A stretch of 56,643 bases of DNA, from NCBI GenBank assembly GCA_017525875.1, contig JAFXSG010000038.1, positions 1 to 56,643 of the forward strand, in the 5' to 3' direction. The notes below the pieces were generated by a model. The model made no database searches, was not told the DNA's origin, and saw only the letters and a program-made list of their open reading frames with translations. Source of the stretch: Clostridia bacterium. Its GTDB lineage: Bacteria > Bacillota > Clostridia > Christensenellales > CAG-138. The position numbers and the translations under genes were made by a program. Shown here in pieces: positions 1-6,730 of the stretch (position 1 is its first letter; each line of letters begins with the position of its first letter).

Positions 1-95
1 CCACCTGTTCTCATTCCGAACACAGAAGTTAAGCCCACATACACCGAAAGTACTGTGCTGGAGACGGCATGGGAGGATAGGCAGCCGCCGGGATC
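1..95 (+). rRNA. rrf: 5S ribosomal RNA, 3' portion (5' end outside window)
   Basis: The first ~95 bases match the conserved body of bacterial 5S rRNA: the CCGAACACAGAAGTTAAGC segment (positions 16-34), a GGAGACGGCATGGGAGG-type helix and a closing GCCGCCGGGAT end. The 5' third lies off the window. It is probably the last gene of an rRNA operon running into the window, because terminator-like hairpins follow within 10 bases. The exact 3' end is estimated. Confidence 0.93.
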
Positions 96-104
96 CCAAA
101 AGAC

Positions 105-138
105 AAAGAGGACGACTCAGGTCGTCCTCTTTGCTTTA
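105..138 (+). terminator. rho-independent terminator of the rRNA operon
   Basis: A perfect 12-bp stem (105-116 with 121-132) closes a 4-base loop TCAG, and the descending arm ends in TTTGCTTTA. It sits ten bases past the 5S gene. The arm GTCGTCCTCTTTGCTTTA recurs in nearly the same form at 199-215, so the terminator arm was partly duplicated. Confidence 0.85.
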
Positions 139-140
139 TG

Positions 141-167
141 ACGAAAGCTCCTCCGCGGAGCTTTCGT
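141..167 (+). other. second stem-loop after 5S
   Basis: Perfect 11-bp stem (141-151 with 157-167) with a 5-base loop TCCGC, directly behind the first terminator. There is no T tract. It is probably a back-up terminator or RNA-stabilising hairpin of the rRNA transcript. Confidence 0.55.
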
Positions 168-215
168 CTGTACTTATTAACAGCGAGTTTGATCCTTGAT
201 CGTCCTCTTTGCTTT

Positions 216-246
216 AGAAGAACGACCCTCAAAGGGCCGTTCTTCT
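216..246 (+). other. third stem-loop after 5S
   Basis: A ~14-bp stem with one mismatch (216-229 with 233-246) closing a short loop. It is preceded by a repeat of the 5S terminator arm (GATCGTCCTCTTTGCTTTA, 198-216). The stacked hairpins insulate the rRNA operon from the convergent minus-strand gene that ends at 300. Confidence 0.5.
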
Positions 247-299
247 GTTATATGATACATTGCGTCTTCGTAACTGAGCATAGCACCTCACAGGCGGGT

Positions 300-779
300 T
301 CATTCCCTGTCAAGAAAATCCTCTAAGTTCTCACTGTAATGGAAAAACCGTCTGAAATCGTCGACTATCTCTTTCTCACGGCTGAACAGAAGGGTCAAGG
401 AGCTGTCCCACGGAACGATCTCTATTGCAGCCAACGGATGCTGAATGGAAAGCGGCTTTTGCCAGAATCCCTTATAGCCGTCTGCATAGGGAAGATCGTA
501 TTTCAACACTTCCGAAAGCTCGATCGACTTATCAAATCCGGATAATACCGCCCATATCCATTGAAAATCCTCTCGTGCGACAAGTTCCGTCAGATCGTCT
601 CCGCTTATCCAGCAATAATCCTTAGATAGCATTTCGTCGGTTTCCGGGTCACGAGGATAACAAACAGCATATGATATCAGCCAGTTGTATTCGCGCTGCC
701 TGTTTTTTATTGCCTCGAACACCCTGCTGAGATGAGTATAAAACCTTTCGCCCTTATTATTGATTGCTGCATATATCAC
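300..779 (-). CDS. hypothetical protein, possibly DUF2691-like / immunity-like
   Basis: This 159-aa acidic, Trp- and Tyr-rich cytoplasmic protein has no signal peptide or membrane segment. Its C-terminal half (PYADGYKGFW, then QHPLAAIEIVPWDSS) resembles, from memory, small Bacillota proteins of the DUF2691 type, some of which behave like immunity or SUKH-like proteins. That match is unverified. The start is a GTG at 777-779 with GGGGTG about six bases upstream. The fragment ORF 784-975 ends only four bases before it, so the two may share the promoter inside the repeat at 821-849. Base composition is lower in GC than the housekeeping genes, which suits acquired cargo. No partner toxin is in the window. 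Confidence 0.6.
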   Translation of the reverse strand: MIYAAINNKGERFYTHLSRVFEAIKNRQREYNWLISYAVCYPRDPETDEMLSKDYCWISGDDLTELVAREDFQWIWAVLSGFDKSIELSEVLKYDLPYADGYKGFWQKPLSIQHPLAAIEIVPWDSSLTLLFSREKEIVDDFRRFFHYSENLEDFLDRE

Positions 780-783
780 ATTA

Positions 784-975
784 TCACCCCTGGGAGTATT
801 GTTTCTTTGATATCACGGGCATTATACCACTCAAAACCGTCACAGGCAACCCGAACATGGTATAACGTTTTACACCGGGAACCAATCCGCACTTCGCGGC
901 GGCGGTTGCGATCTTCTTCTTTTCACTCTCCGTCAGCCTCACGGCCACCCGGGGAGGTTCCTTTTTTCTGCCCAT
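784..975 (-). pseudogene. truncated ribbon-helix-helix (MobC/relaxosome-like) fragment, copy 1
   Basis: The ATG at 975 opens MGRKKEPPRVAVRLTESEKK followed by a short Ala-rich helix, the usual N-terminus of small ribbon-helix-helix proteins carried by mobilisable elements (MobC-like accessory proteins or antitoxins). After the CGL triplet the protein stops looking like that family; the remaining ~30 residues are read through a promoter-like sequence (821-849). I read it as a 5' gene fragment fused to a promoter rather than a working regulator. A near-identical but frameshifted copy lies at 1595-1719. A functional short DNA-binding peptide cannot be excluded. Confidence 0.5.
821..849 (-). promoter_or_regulatory. 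sigma-A-like promoter inside repeat copy 1
   Basis: Read on the minus strand: TTGCCT, a 17-base spacer, then a perfect TATAAT. It points at the gene that starts at 779 and would give a leader of about 35 nt. The same element is preserved in the second copy (1566-1594). Confidence 0.65.
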
Positions 976-992
976 GGCATCACATCCTTTCT
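821..992. repeat. direct repeat copy 1 (promoter cassette)
   Basis: About 170 bp almost identical to 1566-1736 in the same orientation. On the minus strand it carries, in order, a ribosome binding site and ATG, a ribbon-helix-helix gene fragment, and a sigma-A-like promoter. Differences seen include ACAGGCAA versus ACGGGCAA, GGTTGCGATCTTCTT versus GGCTTCGATCTTTTT, and one T fewer in the T run of the second copy. Confidence 0.9.
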
Positions 993-1057
993 ATTATTTG
1001 GGGCAACAAAAAAGCGCCCGAGGTCGGACGCTGTACTGATATTGATTTCGCTTTTTA

Positions 1058-1507
1058 CTATTTGGAGCGGTCAGTAATAGTGATCTTATCGGGAAGCTCT
1101 CTGTCTTGCTTTTGCATACCGCCGCCATGTTCTCCGACAAAGCATGCATAATAACGAACGGTCTCGTGTCCGTTAATACTAATATGCTCTGCGGGCTCAA
1201 GCAACTGCTCTATGTTTTCCTCATTTACTTCTACGGTTGCGCTGAAAATATAAAGCTTCAGCGAGCTGTCCTTAAGAAGTCCGTTTTTCACGTCCTCCAT
1301 CGACTCGGCAGTAACATCGATTATTTGTTCATCGTCGCTTTTATTCACAAATTCCAAAGAGCAGAGCATATAGACCTTTCCGTCATGTATGATCATACGG
1401 TCAAAGAAGCTGTTTTGCGACAAAATAACGGCATTCTTAGAAACGCACCCACTTATTGCAATAAAGCAAAACGCAGTTATCAAGATTATGCAGCATACTC
1501 TTTTCAT
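1058..1507 (-). CDS. small lipoprotein of unknown function
   Basis: Using the ATG at 1505-1507 (GGAGG four bases upstream) the product is 149 aa with a short Lys/Arg start, a hydrophobic stretch and a lipobox ending ISGC (Cys 21), so it should be exported and lipid-anchored. The mature part is a small beta-rich domain (FVNKSDDEQIIDVTAES near the middle) with a charged tail; I do not recognise the family. A longer reading from GTG at 1693 would prepend the ribbon-helix-helix fragment and is rejected because the signal peptide and RBS fit the internal ATG. Transcription probably starts at the promoter in repeat copy 2 (1566-1594), about 50 nt upstream. Confidence 0.7.
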   Translation of the reverse strand: MKRVCCIILITAFCFIAISGCVSKNAVILSQNSFFDRMIIHDGKVYMLCSLEFVNKSDDEQIIDVTAESMEDVKNGLLKDSSLKLYIFSATVEVNEENIEQLLEPAEHISINGHETVRYYACFVGEHGGGMQKQDRELPDKITITDRSK

Positions 1508-1565
1508 ATTGCCTCCATTGCTTTTATTATGATTCATATAGAGCATCTTCTTTAGAGTCACTATG

Positions 1566-1594
1566 ATTATACCACTCAAAACCGTCACGGGCAA
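1566..1594 (-). promoter_or_regulatory. sigma-A-like promoter inside repeat copy 2
   Basis: Minus strand: TTGCCC, 17-base spacer, TATAAT. It drives the lipoprotein gene (ATG at 1507). Confidence 0.65.
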
Positions 1595-1719
1595 CCCGAA
1601 CATGGTATAACGTTTTACACCGGGAACCAATCCGCACTTCGCGGCGGCGGCTTCGATCTTTTTCTTTTCACTCTCCGTCAGCCTCACGGCCACCCGGGGA
1701 GGTTCCTTTTTCTGCCCAT
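1595..1719 (-). pseudogene. ribbon-helix-helix fragment, copy 2, frameshifted
   Basis: The ATG at 1717-1719 corresponds to the ATG at 975, but one base is missing from the A run that encodes the Lys residues, so the frame reads MGRKRNLPGW and hits a stop within about a dozen codons. Further along, the downstream codons recover the same ribbon-helix-helix peptide in another frame. The loss shows that this fragment is not under selection as a protein in this copy. Confidence 0.6.
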
Positions 1720-1814
1720 GGCATCACTTCCTTTCTGTATTTTTGTGTATTGATTTAACTCGGAACGTCCTGTATAATACTGATTGATAAGGTACTCAAA
1801 GGGGAGGCGTTATT

Positions 1815-2543
1815 GTGGATATTCAGAATACGATTCGTGATTTCCTGACGGACAAAATGGATATAATCACATTTCGCGCTCTGTACGATTCCGATCCGTC
1901 CATAGAGCAGTTCCTGCAGGGGATAATCGACGATATCCGTGACGGCAAAAGGCCGCTTATGAAATACCATGTTGTAAACGGCGGCCGAGAATACGAAACC
2001 CCGGGCGAGATACCCTATCTGCTTTCGCCCGAAACCTCGCCCGGTCTTATTTACGGCAATCATCAATACGACTCCGTGCACAATTTTCTGACCTATGAAT
2101 GGAGAATGTGCACGCATGACGTCGAGACCGCGCAGGGCGCTTTGAACTTTTACGACGGAGTCTATCAGATCTTCTATCAGATCGACCAAAGCATACCACG
2201 CTTGGAGCGTTACAGCGAAGCTTATGGATTTATGCTCGAAGTGATACCGGAATATCTAGCGGGCGGCGAAGCGGAGAAATACATTCAAAAGCATATAATC
2301 CCGCTTTTCCCCGATACGATGAAAACGGGCGAGCGCAAGAAAGCCATCAAAGCAAAGATACGCGAGGAGTTCAAACGCGAAAAGGGCTATCCCTGCTGGG
2401 CTCAAAGCTCGGATTGGCCGCTTGGCAAAGACGGACGCCCCGCAACCTATCTAGGCAAGGGCAAAAGCGAGGGCGATCTGAGACGTTGGCGGTTCAGAGA
2501 CGAATCCACGGGCGAGATAATCGTGGTGGAACAATACCTGTAA
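1815..2543 (+). CDS. hypothetical cytoplasmic protein
   Basis: A 242-aa protein with no signal peptide or membrane segment, starting at GTG 1815 with GGGGAGG eight bases upstream. The N-terminal two thirds are acidic and helical, with many aromatic residues. The last ~60 residues form a separate basic-to-beta module (PCWAQSSDWPLG ... TGEIIVVEQYL) of a style I associate with short Bacillota proteins near toxin/immunity cassettes, but I cannot name a family. It is the only plus-strand gene of the 0.3-2.8 kb accessory patch and sits between the duplicated cassette and a likely mobile-element scar, so it may be cargo. Confidence 0.6.
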   Translation: MDIQNTIRDFLTDKMDIITFRALYDSDPSIEQFLQGIIDDIRDGKRPLMKYHVVNGGREYETPGEIPYLLSPETSPGLIYGNHQYDSVHNFLTYEWRMCTHDVETAQGALNFYDGVYQIFYQIDQSIPRLERYSEAYGFMLEVIPEYLAGGEAEKYIQKHIIPLFPDTMKTGERKKAIKAKIREEFKREKGYPCWAQSSDWPLGKDGRPATYLGKGKSEGDLRRWRFRDESTGEIIVVEQYL

Positions 2544-2760
2544 ATACATAGGTGGTGTCAAATGGCATCACTTTTTTTGTATAAATCACCGGGGGTATTA
2601 GGGGGCGTCCCCCTAAAGAAGTGCCCATTGGGCTCCCCACGACATTTGCGGCACACAAACGTCCTGCCGGTTACGAAGTTGATCCGGGCCCGGACCTTGT
2701 GCATGGGGTGTATCGTGATTCTCATTAGGCCGTTTATCGCCATGGCTCCCCTTTGCAGTG
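2544..2760. mobile_element. probable mobile-element scar
   Basis: No convincing gene. The stretch has a small GC-rich inverted repeat (GGGGGCGTCCCCC, 2600-2612) and, on the minus strand, a 61-codon frame with a CRKC pair that looks like the residue of a short Cys-containing ORF common in Clostridia mobilisable elements (recalled, not searched). With the broken ribbon-helix-helix fragments nearby, it suggests a decayed integrated element between the rRNA operon and sipL. 2760-2900 holds nothing I can support. Confidence 0.35.
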
Positions 2761-2900
2761 CAGAATCGAGAGATAATCAAAAAAAGGGTCCGAGGAAAGC
2801 ATATTATTTGCCGATCTCGGATCCTGTTCGTATAGTCGTATTCGTTTTAACGATAAGCTTCCTTATCACCATTTGGCGATACAGGCAGTTCTCTTTTGAT

Positions 2901-4406
2901 TCAGAGCACCAGCAGCACCTTCGAGCCCTCGCTGAACGGTCGATCGGGGTTCAGCTCCTTTACTCGGGCGGTGGGGAGGCGGAAGCGCTTGGCGATATCG
3001 AATGCGTCCTCATTGGGGCCGACGGTGTGGATGATCATGCCGGTGAATGCCTCCGGAACGAACGGATCTCCGCCCGTCTGCGCCTGACCGTTGCGCTCCG
3101 CAAGCCCTACGACGAGCTCCGCAGGCTCCGTGCTCCAGAACTCCGCCGCACAGCCAATGCTGTACGTGATCTGCGCCGCGCGCCCGCTGCCGCCCGTCAC
3201 TGAACAGGAACAGCCCATTCGCAGCCTCGCAGTGTCAGCCCCGTTCGGCGCCGCCATGCGGATCGCAAACGGGACGTCCTCCGAAAACGCGCCGATCCTG
3301 CCGCCGTCCGAACGGTAGACGAGCCGCGTCGGGAGCAGGCCTTCGACCGTGAGCTCACCGCCCGCGATGCCGACGTTCGTTGCGATCGGCCGAGCTGAGA
3401 CGGAGAGCGCGGCGAAGATATCCGCCATGCCGTCCGGCACGGAGACGTTCTCGCGCACGGTGTGCTGGCTGTCCGCGCCGCCGAGAGAGCTCAGAAGCAG
3501 CGTTTTTTTGCGCACACAGTCGAAATTGATCGTCGGCGAAAAAGCGTCGAGCGGGAGCTGCAAGGCCGTTTTGCGCAGGCCGAACACGCGTATCTCAGCG
3601 TCCGCCTCGAACGAGATCAGCGAAAACTCCGTGCCGAGCGCGCGCACGCTCGATTCGTTTAAGCGCACGAGAGCAAACACCTCGTCCGCGGCGCCGTCCG
3701 TCTGCACGCTCTCGCGGAACGGCAGGTTCCGGATGATCTGCAAAAGCTCCCCGTCCGCACTCTTTGCAAGCACCGTCACCGCCGCCATGCCGCTGACGGT
3801 CACGCCCCCGTTCTCAAACGCCGTATCGCGCACGCTGAGCTGCACGCCGCTCGACAGCACAGTGTCCGCGCCGCTCGACGCGATCTCGTCTGAAAGGCGA
3901 ATGACGGCGCTTCCGAGCTCCGTGCGGGTCCTAATCGGGACCTCACGCGTTTTCAGCTCCATATCCGGCGCGCCGTTCACGCCGCCGATCGCGCGGATCG
4001 GCCGGGCGGAGGTGACCATGCAGTCAAGGTCGACCACGGCGGAAAGCAGCAGCCTCCCGTCCGGCGCGCGGCGGATGCTCAGGGCGGTGAGCGTCGGGAT
4101 CACGTCCGCGAGCATCCCGGGCTCAAGCGCCTCGTTTGAGAGGGTGTGGGTGAACGCGGATTCGGAGATGAAGGAATAGAGCTCGCCCGAGTCGTCCGCG
4201 GCAACGAGCTCCGCGGTGATCCTTCCCTCGATATCCAGTCTGCCGGCGTCCGTGCGGCAGGAGCTCACGAAGACCTCGGCCGTGTAGTCCGGCAGCTCGC
4301 GCACGGTCCGCCCGTCCGGCGGGGGAACGGCGCCTTCAAGCTGCGTCTGTGCCGTCTCGCGGAGGATCAGCTCGACCGCGTTTATTTCGTTCCAAATCAG
4401 TTCCAT
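2901..4406 (-). CDS. sipL: SipL-like spore coat morphogenesis protein (SPOCS/DUF3794 + LysM)
   Basis: The 501-aa protein is close in size to SipL, the partner of SpoIVA that anchors the coat to the forespore in Clostridia. It has repeated beta-rich SPOCS (DUF3794) domains over the first ~440 residues and a LysM domain at the C-terminus (about residues 455-501: IIHTVGPNEDAFDIAKRF, ending in a KVLLVL strand). There is no signal peptide, as expected for a mother-cell protein acting on the outer forespore surface. The gene has a DnaA-box cluster directly upstream and no neighbour in its transcription unit. Other SPOCS-LysM proteins exist, so the symbol rests on architecture and length. Confidence 0.82.
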   Translation of the reverse strand: MELIWNEINAVELILRETAQTQLEGAVPPPDGRTVRELPDYTAEVFVSSCRTDAGRLDIEGRITAELVAADDSGELYSFISESAFTHTLSNEALEPGMLADVIPTLTALSIRRAPDGRLLLSAVVDLDCMVTSARPIRAIGGVNGAPDMELKTREVPIRTRTELGSAVIRLSDEIASSGADTVLSSGVQLSVRDTAFENGGVTVSGMAAVTVLAKSADGELLQIIRNLPFRESVQTDGAADEVFALVRLNESSVRALGTEFSLISFEADAEIRVFGLRKTALQLPLDAFSPTINFDCVRKKTLLLSSLGGADSQHTVRENVSVPDGMADIFAALSVSARPIATNVGIAGGELTVEGLLPTRLVYRSDGGRIGAFSEDVPFAIRMAAPNGADTARLRMGCSCSVTGGSGRAAQITYSIGCAAEFWSTEPAELVVGLAERNGQAQTGGDPFVPEAFTGMIIHTVGPNEDAFDIAKRFRLPTARVKELNPDRPFSEGSKVLLVL

Positions 4407-4557
4407 TACTGCTTCTCCTTGCTTTGCCCGCCCCGCGGGGCGGTGGATCGTTGCTAAAGTTTATGCAGGGAGAGCGTAAAAATGCCTCCGGGAGAGGACG
4501 GCGCGGGGAGCCTTCCACCAAATAGGTGCAATGGGGCTTGAGCCGCGCCAAAGAAAG

Positions 4558-4720
4558 TTATCCACAATTTTTGAGGGGTTATCCACAGCATGCGGACAAA
4601 GTTATCCACATTATCCATAGGGTTATCCACTTTTTGCAGGGATAAAAGAGTTTTTGGTGTTGATAAAATTTCGTGTGAAAAAGTGCCGAAAAGATAATAT
4701 ATTTGTCGCCGGATCGCTTA
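4558..4720. other. oriC: candidate replication origin: DnaA-box cluster plus AT-rich stretch
   Basis: Three perfect DnaA boxes TTATCCACA (4558-4566, 4579-4587, 4602-4610) and two one-mismatch boxes (TTATCCATA 4611-4619, TTATCCACT 4623-4631) lie in the same orientation within 74 bp. An A/T-rich segment (about 4640-4713, ending AAAAGATAATATATTTG) follows, as expected of an unwinding element. The arrangement fits a bacterial oriC or another DnaA-binding site. dnaA and dnaN are not in the window, and genes on the right are mostly on the minus strand up to 20 kb, so origin status is inferred from the boxes only. Confidence 0.6.
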
Positions 4721-4773
4721 AAAGCTTGACAAAAGGATGCCCGGAACGGTAAAACGACGCCTCGAAAAAGACG

Positions 4774-4848
4774 GTCCCCCTCCCTCGGCGGCCGGGCCGC
4801 CCGCACGGCAGCGGCGGACGCCGAAACCGCTGTTCCGGGGAGGGGGAC
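4774..4848 (-). terminator. long GC-rich stem-loop behind spo0A
   Basis: An 11-bp stem (4774-4784 with 4838-4848, GTCCCCCTCCC type) closes a ~53-base GC-rich loop. Read on the minus strand it is followed by a run of T (complement of 4764-4770), so it can end the spo0A transcript. The rest of 4849-4941 holds nothing I can support. Confidence 0.5.
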
Positions 4849-4941
4849 TGCGCCGGGAGCGGCCGGCGCAAACAAAGCGGGCGGGGGGACCCGATTGTTT
4901 TCAATGCCAAAAAGAAATCACGTTTTGCGTTACTGCGGATC

Positions 4942-5745
4942 TCACTTCGCGCCTGCGCTGCGGGCCGTGCCGGAGCCGCGGCCGTCCTCGATGATGAGCT
5001 TATCCGCGACCAGCGCGATGAACTCGCCGTTCGTGGGCTTGTCGTTTTTGCCGTACACGTTGAAGCCGAAGAGCTTGTTCACGTTTTCGATCTTGCCGCG
5101 CATCCAGCTGACCTCGATCGCGTGGCGGATCGCGCGCTCCACCTTGCTGGGCGTGGTGTTGAAGCGCTTGGCGATGCCGGGATAGAGCTCCTTGGTGATG
5201 CGGCTGATGAGCTCGGGCCGGTAATAGACCATGCGGATCGCCTCGCGCAGGAAGTGGTAGCCCTTGATATGCGCCGGGATGCCGACCGAGAGGAAGATCG
5301 AAGTGATCTTTTCATCGAGCGACCTTTCCTGTGGCTGCGGGGAGAAGGTGACCTCCTTTTCGGCGGAGCCGGCTGTAAGCAGATCCTTCATCCTGCGGTG
5401 CAGGAATTCGGGCTCCACGGGCTTGAGCATGACGTAGCTTGCGCCCTTTTGAAACGAGCGTTCGAGAAGGCTGTCGCTGCGCATATATGAGACCATGATT
5501 ATGATGTTCGGGCGGTTGACGGCTTCAAGACGGAGCTGTTCAAGCAGGTCCAGCCCGTCCAGCTTGGGCATCACAAGCTCCGTCACGAGCACGTCGAAGC
5601 GCTCCTCGCGCAGCTTGTCCAGCGCGGCCTGCCCGTCCGCCGCCTCTTCAACGCGGATGAGCTCCTTGTCCGTGCGGAAGTACTCTGCCGCGGCGTGCCT
5701 GAACTGCGCGTTGCCGTCCGCTATCAAAACACGGTATTCTGCCAT
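4942..5745 (-). CDS. spo0A: Spo0A, sporulation master regulator, with altered receiver site
   Basis: The 267-aa protein has an N-terminal receiver (about 1-120) and the diagnostic Spo0A effector domain (about 145-255) with [16 protein letters not shown] and [12 protein letters not shown]-like segments (here [18 protein letters not shown]) and [15 protein letters not shown]. Spo0A~P switches cells into sporulation by binding 0A boxes. Key receiver residues differ: position 56, the phosphorylated Asp in Bacillus subtilis, is Glu (VLVTELVMP); position 11 of the acidic pair is Gly (ADGN, B. subtilis ADDN); Asp 10 and the Lys of the MLKP motif remain. The DNA reads GAG at codon 56. The start has AAAGGAGG upstream. 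Glu could mimic the phosphorylated state or mark loss of phosphorelay control. Confidence 0.93.
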   Translation of the reverse strand: MAEYRVLIADGNAQFRHAAAEYFRTDKELIRVEEAADGQAALDKLREERFDVLVTELVMPKLDGLDLLEQLRLEAVNRPNIIIMVSYMRSDSLLERSFQKGASYVMLKPVEPEFLHRRMKDLLTAGSAEKEVTFSPQPQERSLDEKITSIFLSVGIPAHIKGYHFLREAIRMVYYRPELISRITKELYPGIAKRFNTTPSKVERAIRHAIEVSWMRGKIENVNKLFGFNVYGKNDKPTNGEFIALVADKLIIEDGRGSGTARSAGAK

Positions 5746-5922
5746 AAAAACTTATCCTCCTTTGTGTTTCACCGTTTTCGGATGAAATAATTGTAACAGC
5801 GCAAAATCCGCATTTCCACGGTAAAGATGGTCTGCTTTTGTTGCTTTTTGTTGTTCCGCCGGTCTTTCTTTGGCCCTTTTTGTCCTACAGCACTGATAAT
5901 TGCGTTTTCCTGCGCCGGGCGC

Positions 5923-5949
5923 AAAAAAAGGACCGTCATGAGACGGTCC
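5923..5949 (-). terminator. terminator of the cyclophilin gene
   Basis: An 8-bp stem GGACCGTC/GACGGTCC (5930-5937 with 5942-5949), loop ATGA, followed on the minus strand by a seven-T run (complement of 5923-5929). It lies 15 bases past the stop codon of 5965-6678. Confidence 0.85.
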
Positions 5950-5964
5950 CGTGGGAAACAGGCG

Positions 5965-6678
5965 TTAATCCATGATCTTGTCCGGCGGGGGAAGCTCGGG
6001 CCCGTCGACCGTGATCGTGCGGATCACAACGGGGGTGAGCGGCTTGTTGCCTTCGCCGGTCGGGGTGTTGGCGATGCGGTCGACGACGTCCATACCGGAG
6101 GTCACGCGGCCGAACGCGGCGTACTGCCCGTCGAGAGAGGGATAGTCGACGTGCATGATGAAGAACTGGCTGCCGGCGCTGTCGAGGGGCCTTGAGCGCC
6201 TTGCCCAGGAGATGACGCCGCGGGTGTGCTTGAGGTCGTTCGGGAAGCCGTTCGCCTCGAACTCGCCCTTGATGCAGTAGCCAGGTCCGCCGGTGCCGTT
6301 GCCCAGCGGGTCGCCGCCCTGGATCATGAAGCCGGGGATGATGCGATGAAAGGTCAGGCCGTCATAGAAGCCCTGACGCGCCAGGTAGCAGAAGTTGCGG
6401 ACGGATTGGGGAGCGAGGTCGGGATAGAGCTCCAGCTCGATGACGCCGTCGTCCTCCATGGTGATCGTTGCGTGGATCTTGTTCATGTATTTTTCTCCTT
6501 GTGGTTCTGTGGTGTTTTCTTCGGGAGCATCCGTGGCGGGAGCCCTCGTTATCGGGACGGAAGTCTCCCCTGCGTGACTGTTCGCGTCCTCCGACGGCGC
6601 TGCGGGCTTATTCGCGCCGCTGCAGGCCGCAAACGCCAGGAAGACCGTGCATAAAAGGATCGCAAGAATTCGTTTCAT
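5965..6678 (-). CDS. cyclophilin-type peptidyl-prolyl isomerase, lipoprotein
   Basis: A 237-aa lipoprotein with a short basic start, hydrophobic stretch and lipobox AFAAC (Cys 19), a ~45-residue Pro/Thr/Glu linker, and a cyclophilin domain from about residue 68 to the end. The signature FHRIIPGFMIQGGDP, then AGSQFFI and GRVTSGMDVVD, are intact, so cis-trans isomerisation of proline bonds is expected outside the membrane, helping folding of exported proteins. The start has GGAGG seven bases upstream. It stands alone between spo0A and the ycaQ group and has its own terminator. Confidence 0.9.
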   Translation of the reverse strand: MKRILAILLCTVFLAFAACSGANKPAAPSEDANSHAGETSVPITRAPATDAPEENTTEPQGEKYMNKIHATITMEDDGVIELELYPDLAPQSVRNFCYLARQGFYDGLTFHRIIPGFMIQGGDPLGNGTGGPGYCIKGEFEANGFPNDLKHTRGVISWARRSRPLDSAGSQFFIMHVDYPSLDGQYAAFGRVTSGMDVVDRIANTPTGEGNKPLTPVVIRTITVDGPELPPPDKIMD

Positions 6679-6730
6679 AATGCCTCCTTGAGTGAGATCG
6701 GATAGAGTTTATCACATAACGGGCAGAAAA

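Larger units (their letters stand above)
1566..1736. repeat. direct repeat copy 2 (promoter cassette)
   Basis: Second copy of the repeat at 821-992. It is placed upstream of the lipoprotein gene just as copy 1 is placed upstream of the gene at 300-779, so two unrelated genes have the same 5' context. Confidence 0.9.

Noticed and set aside
1508-1693. Longer start of the lipoprotein from GTG 1693
   Set aside because: It would place an RHH fragment before a signal peptide; the internal ATG has a GGAGG.
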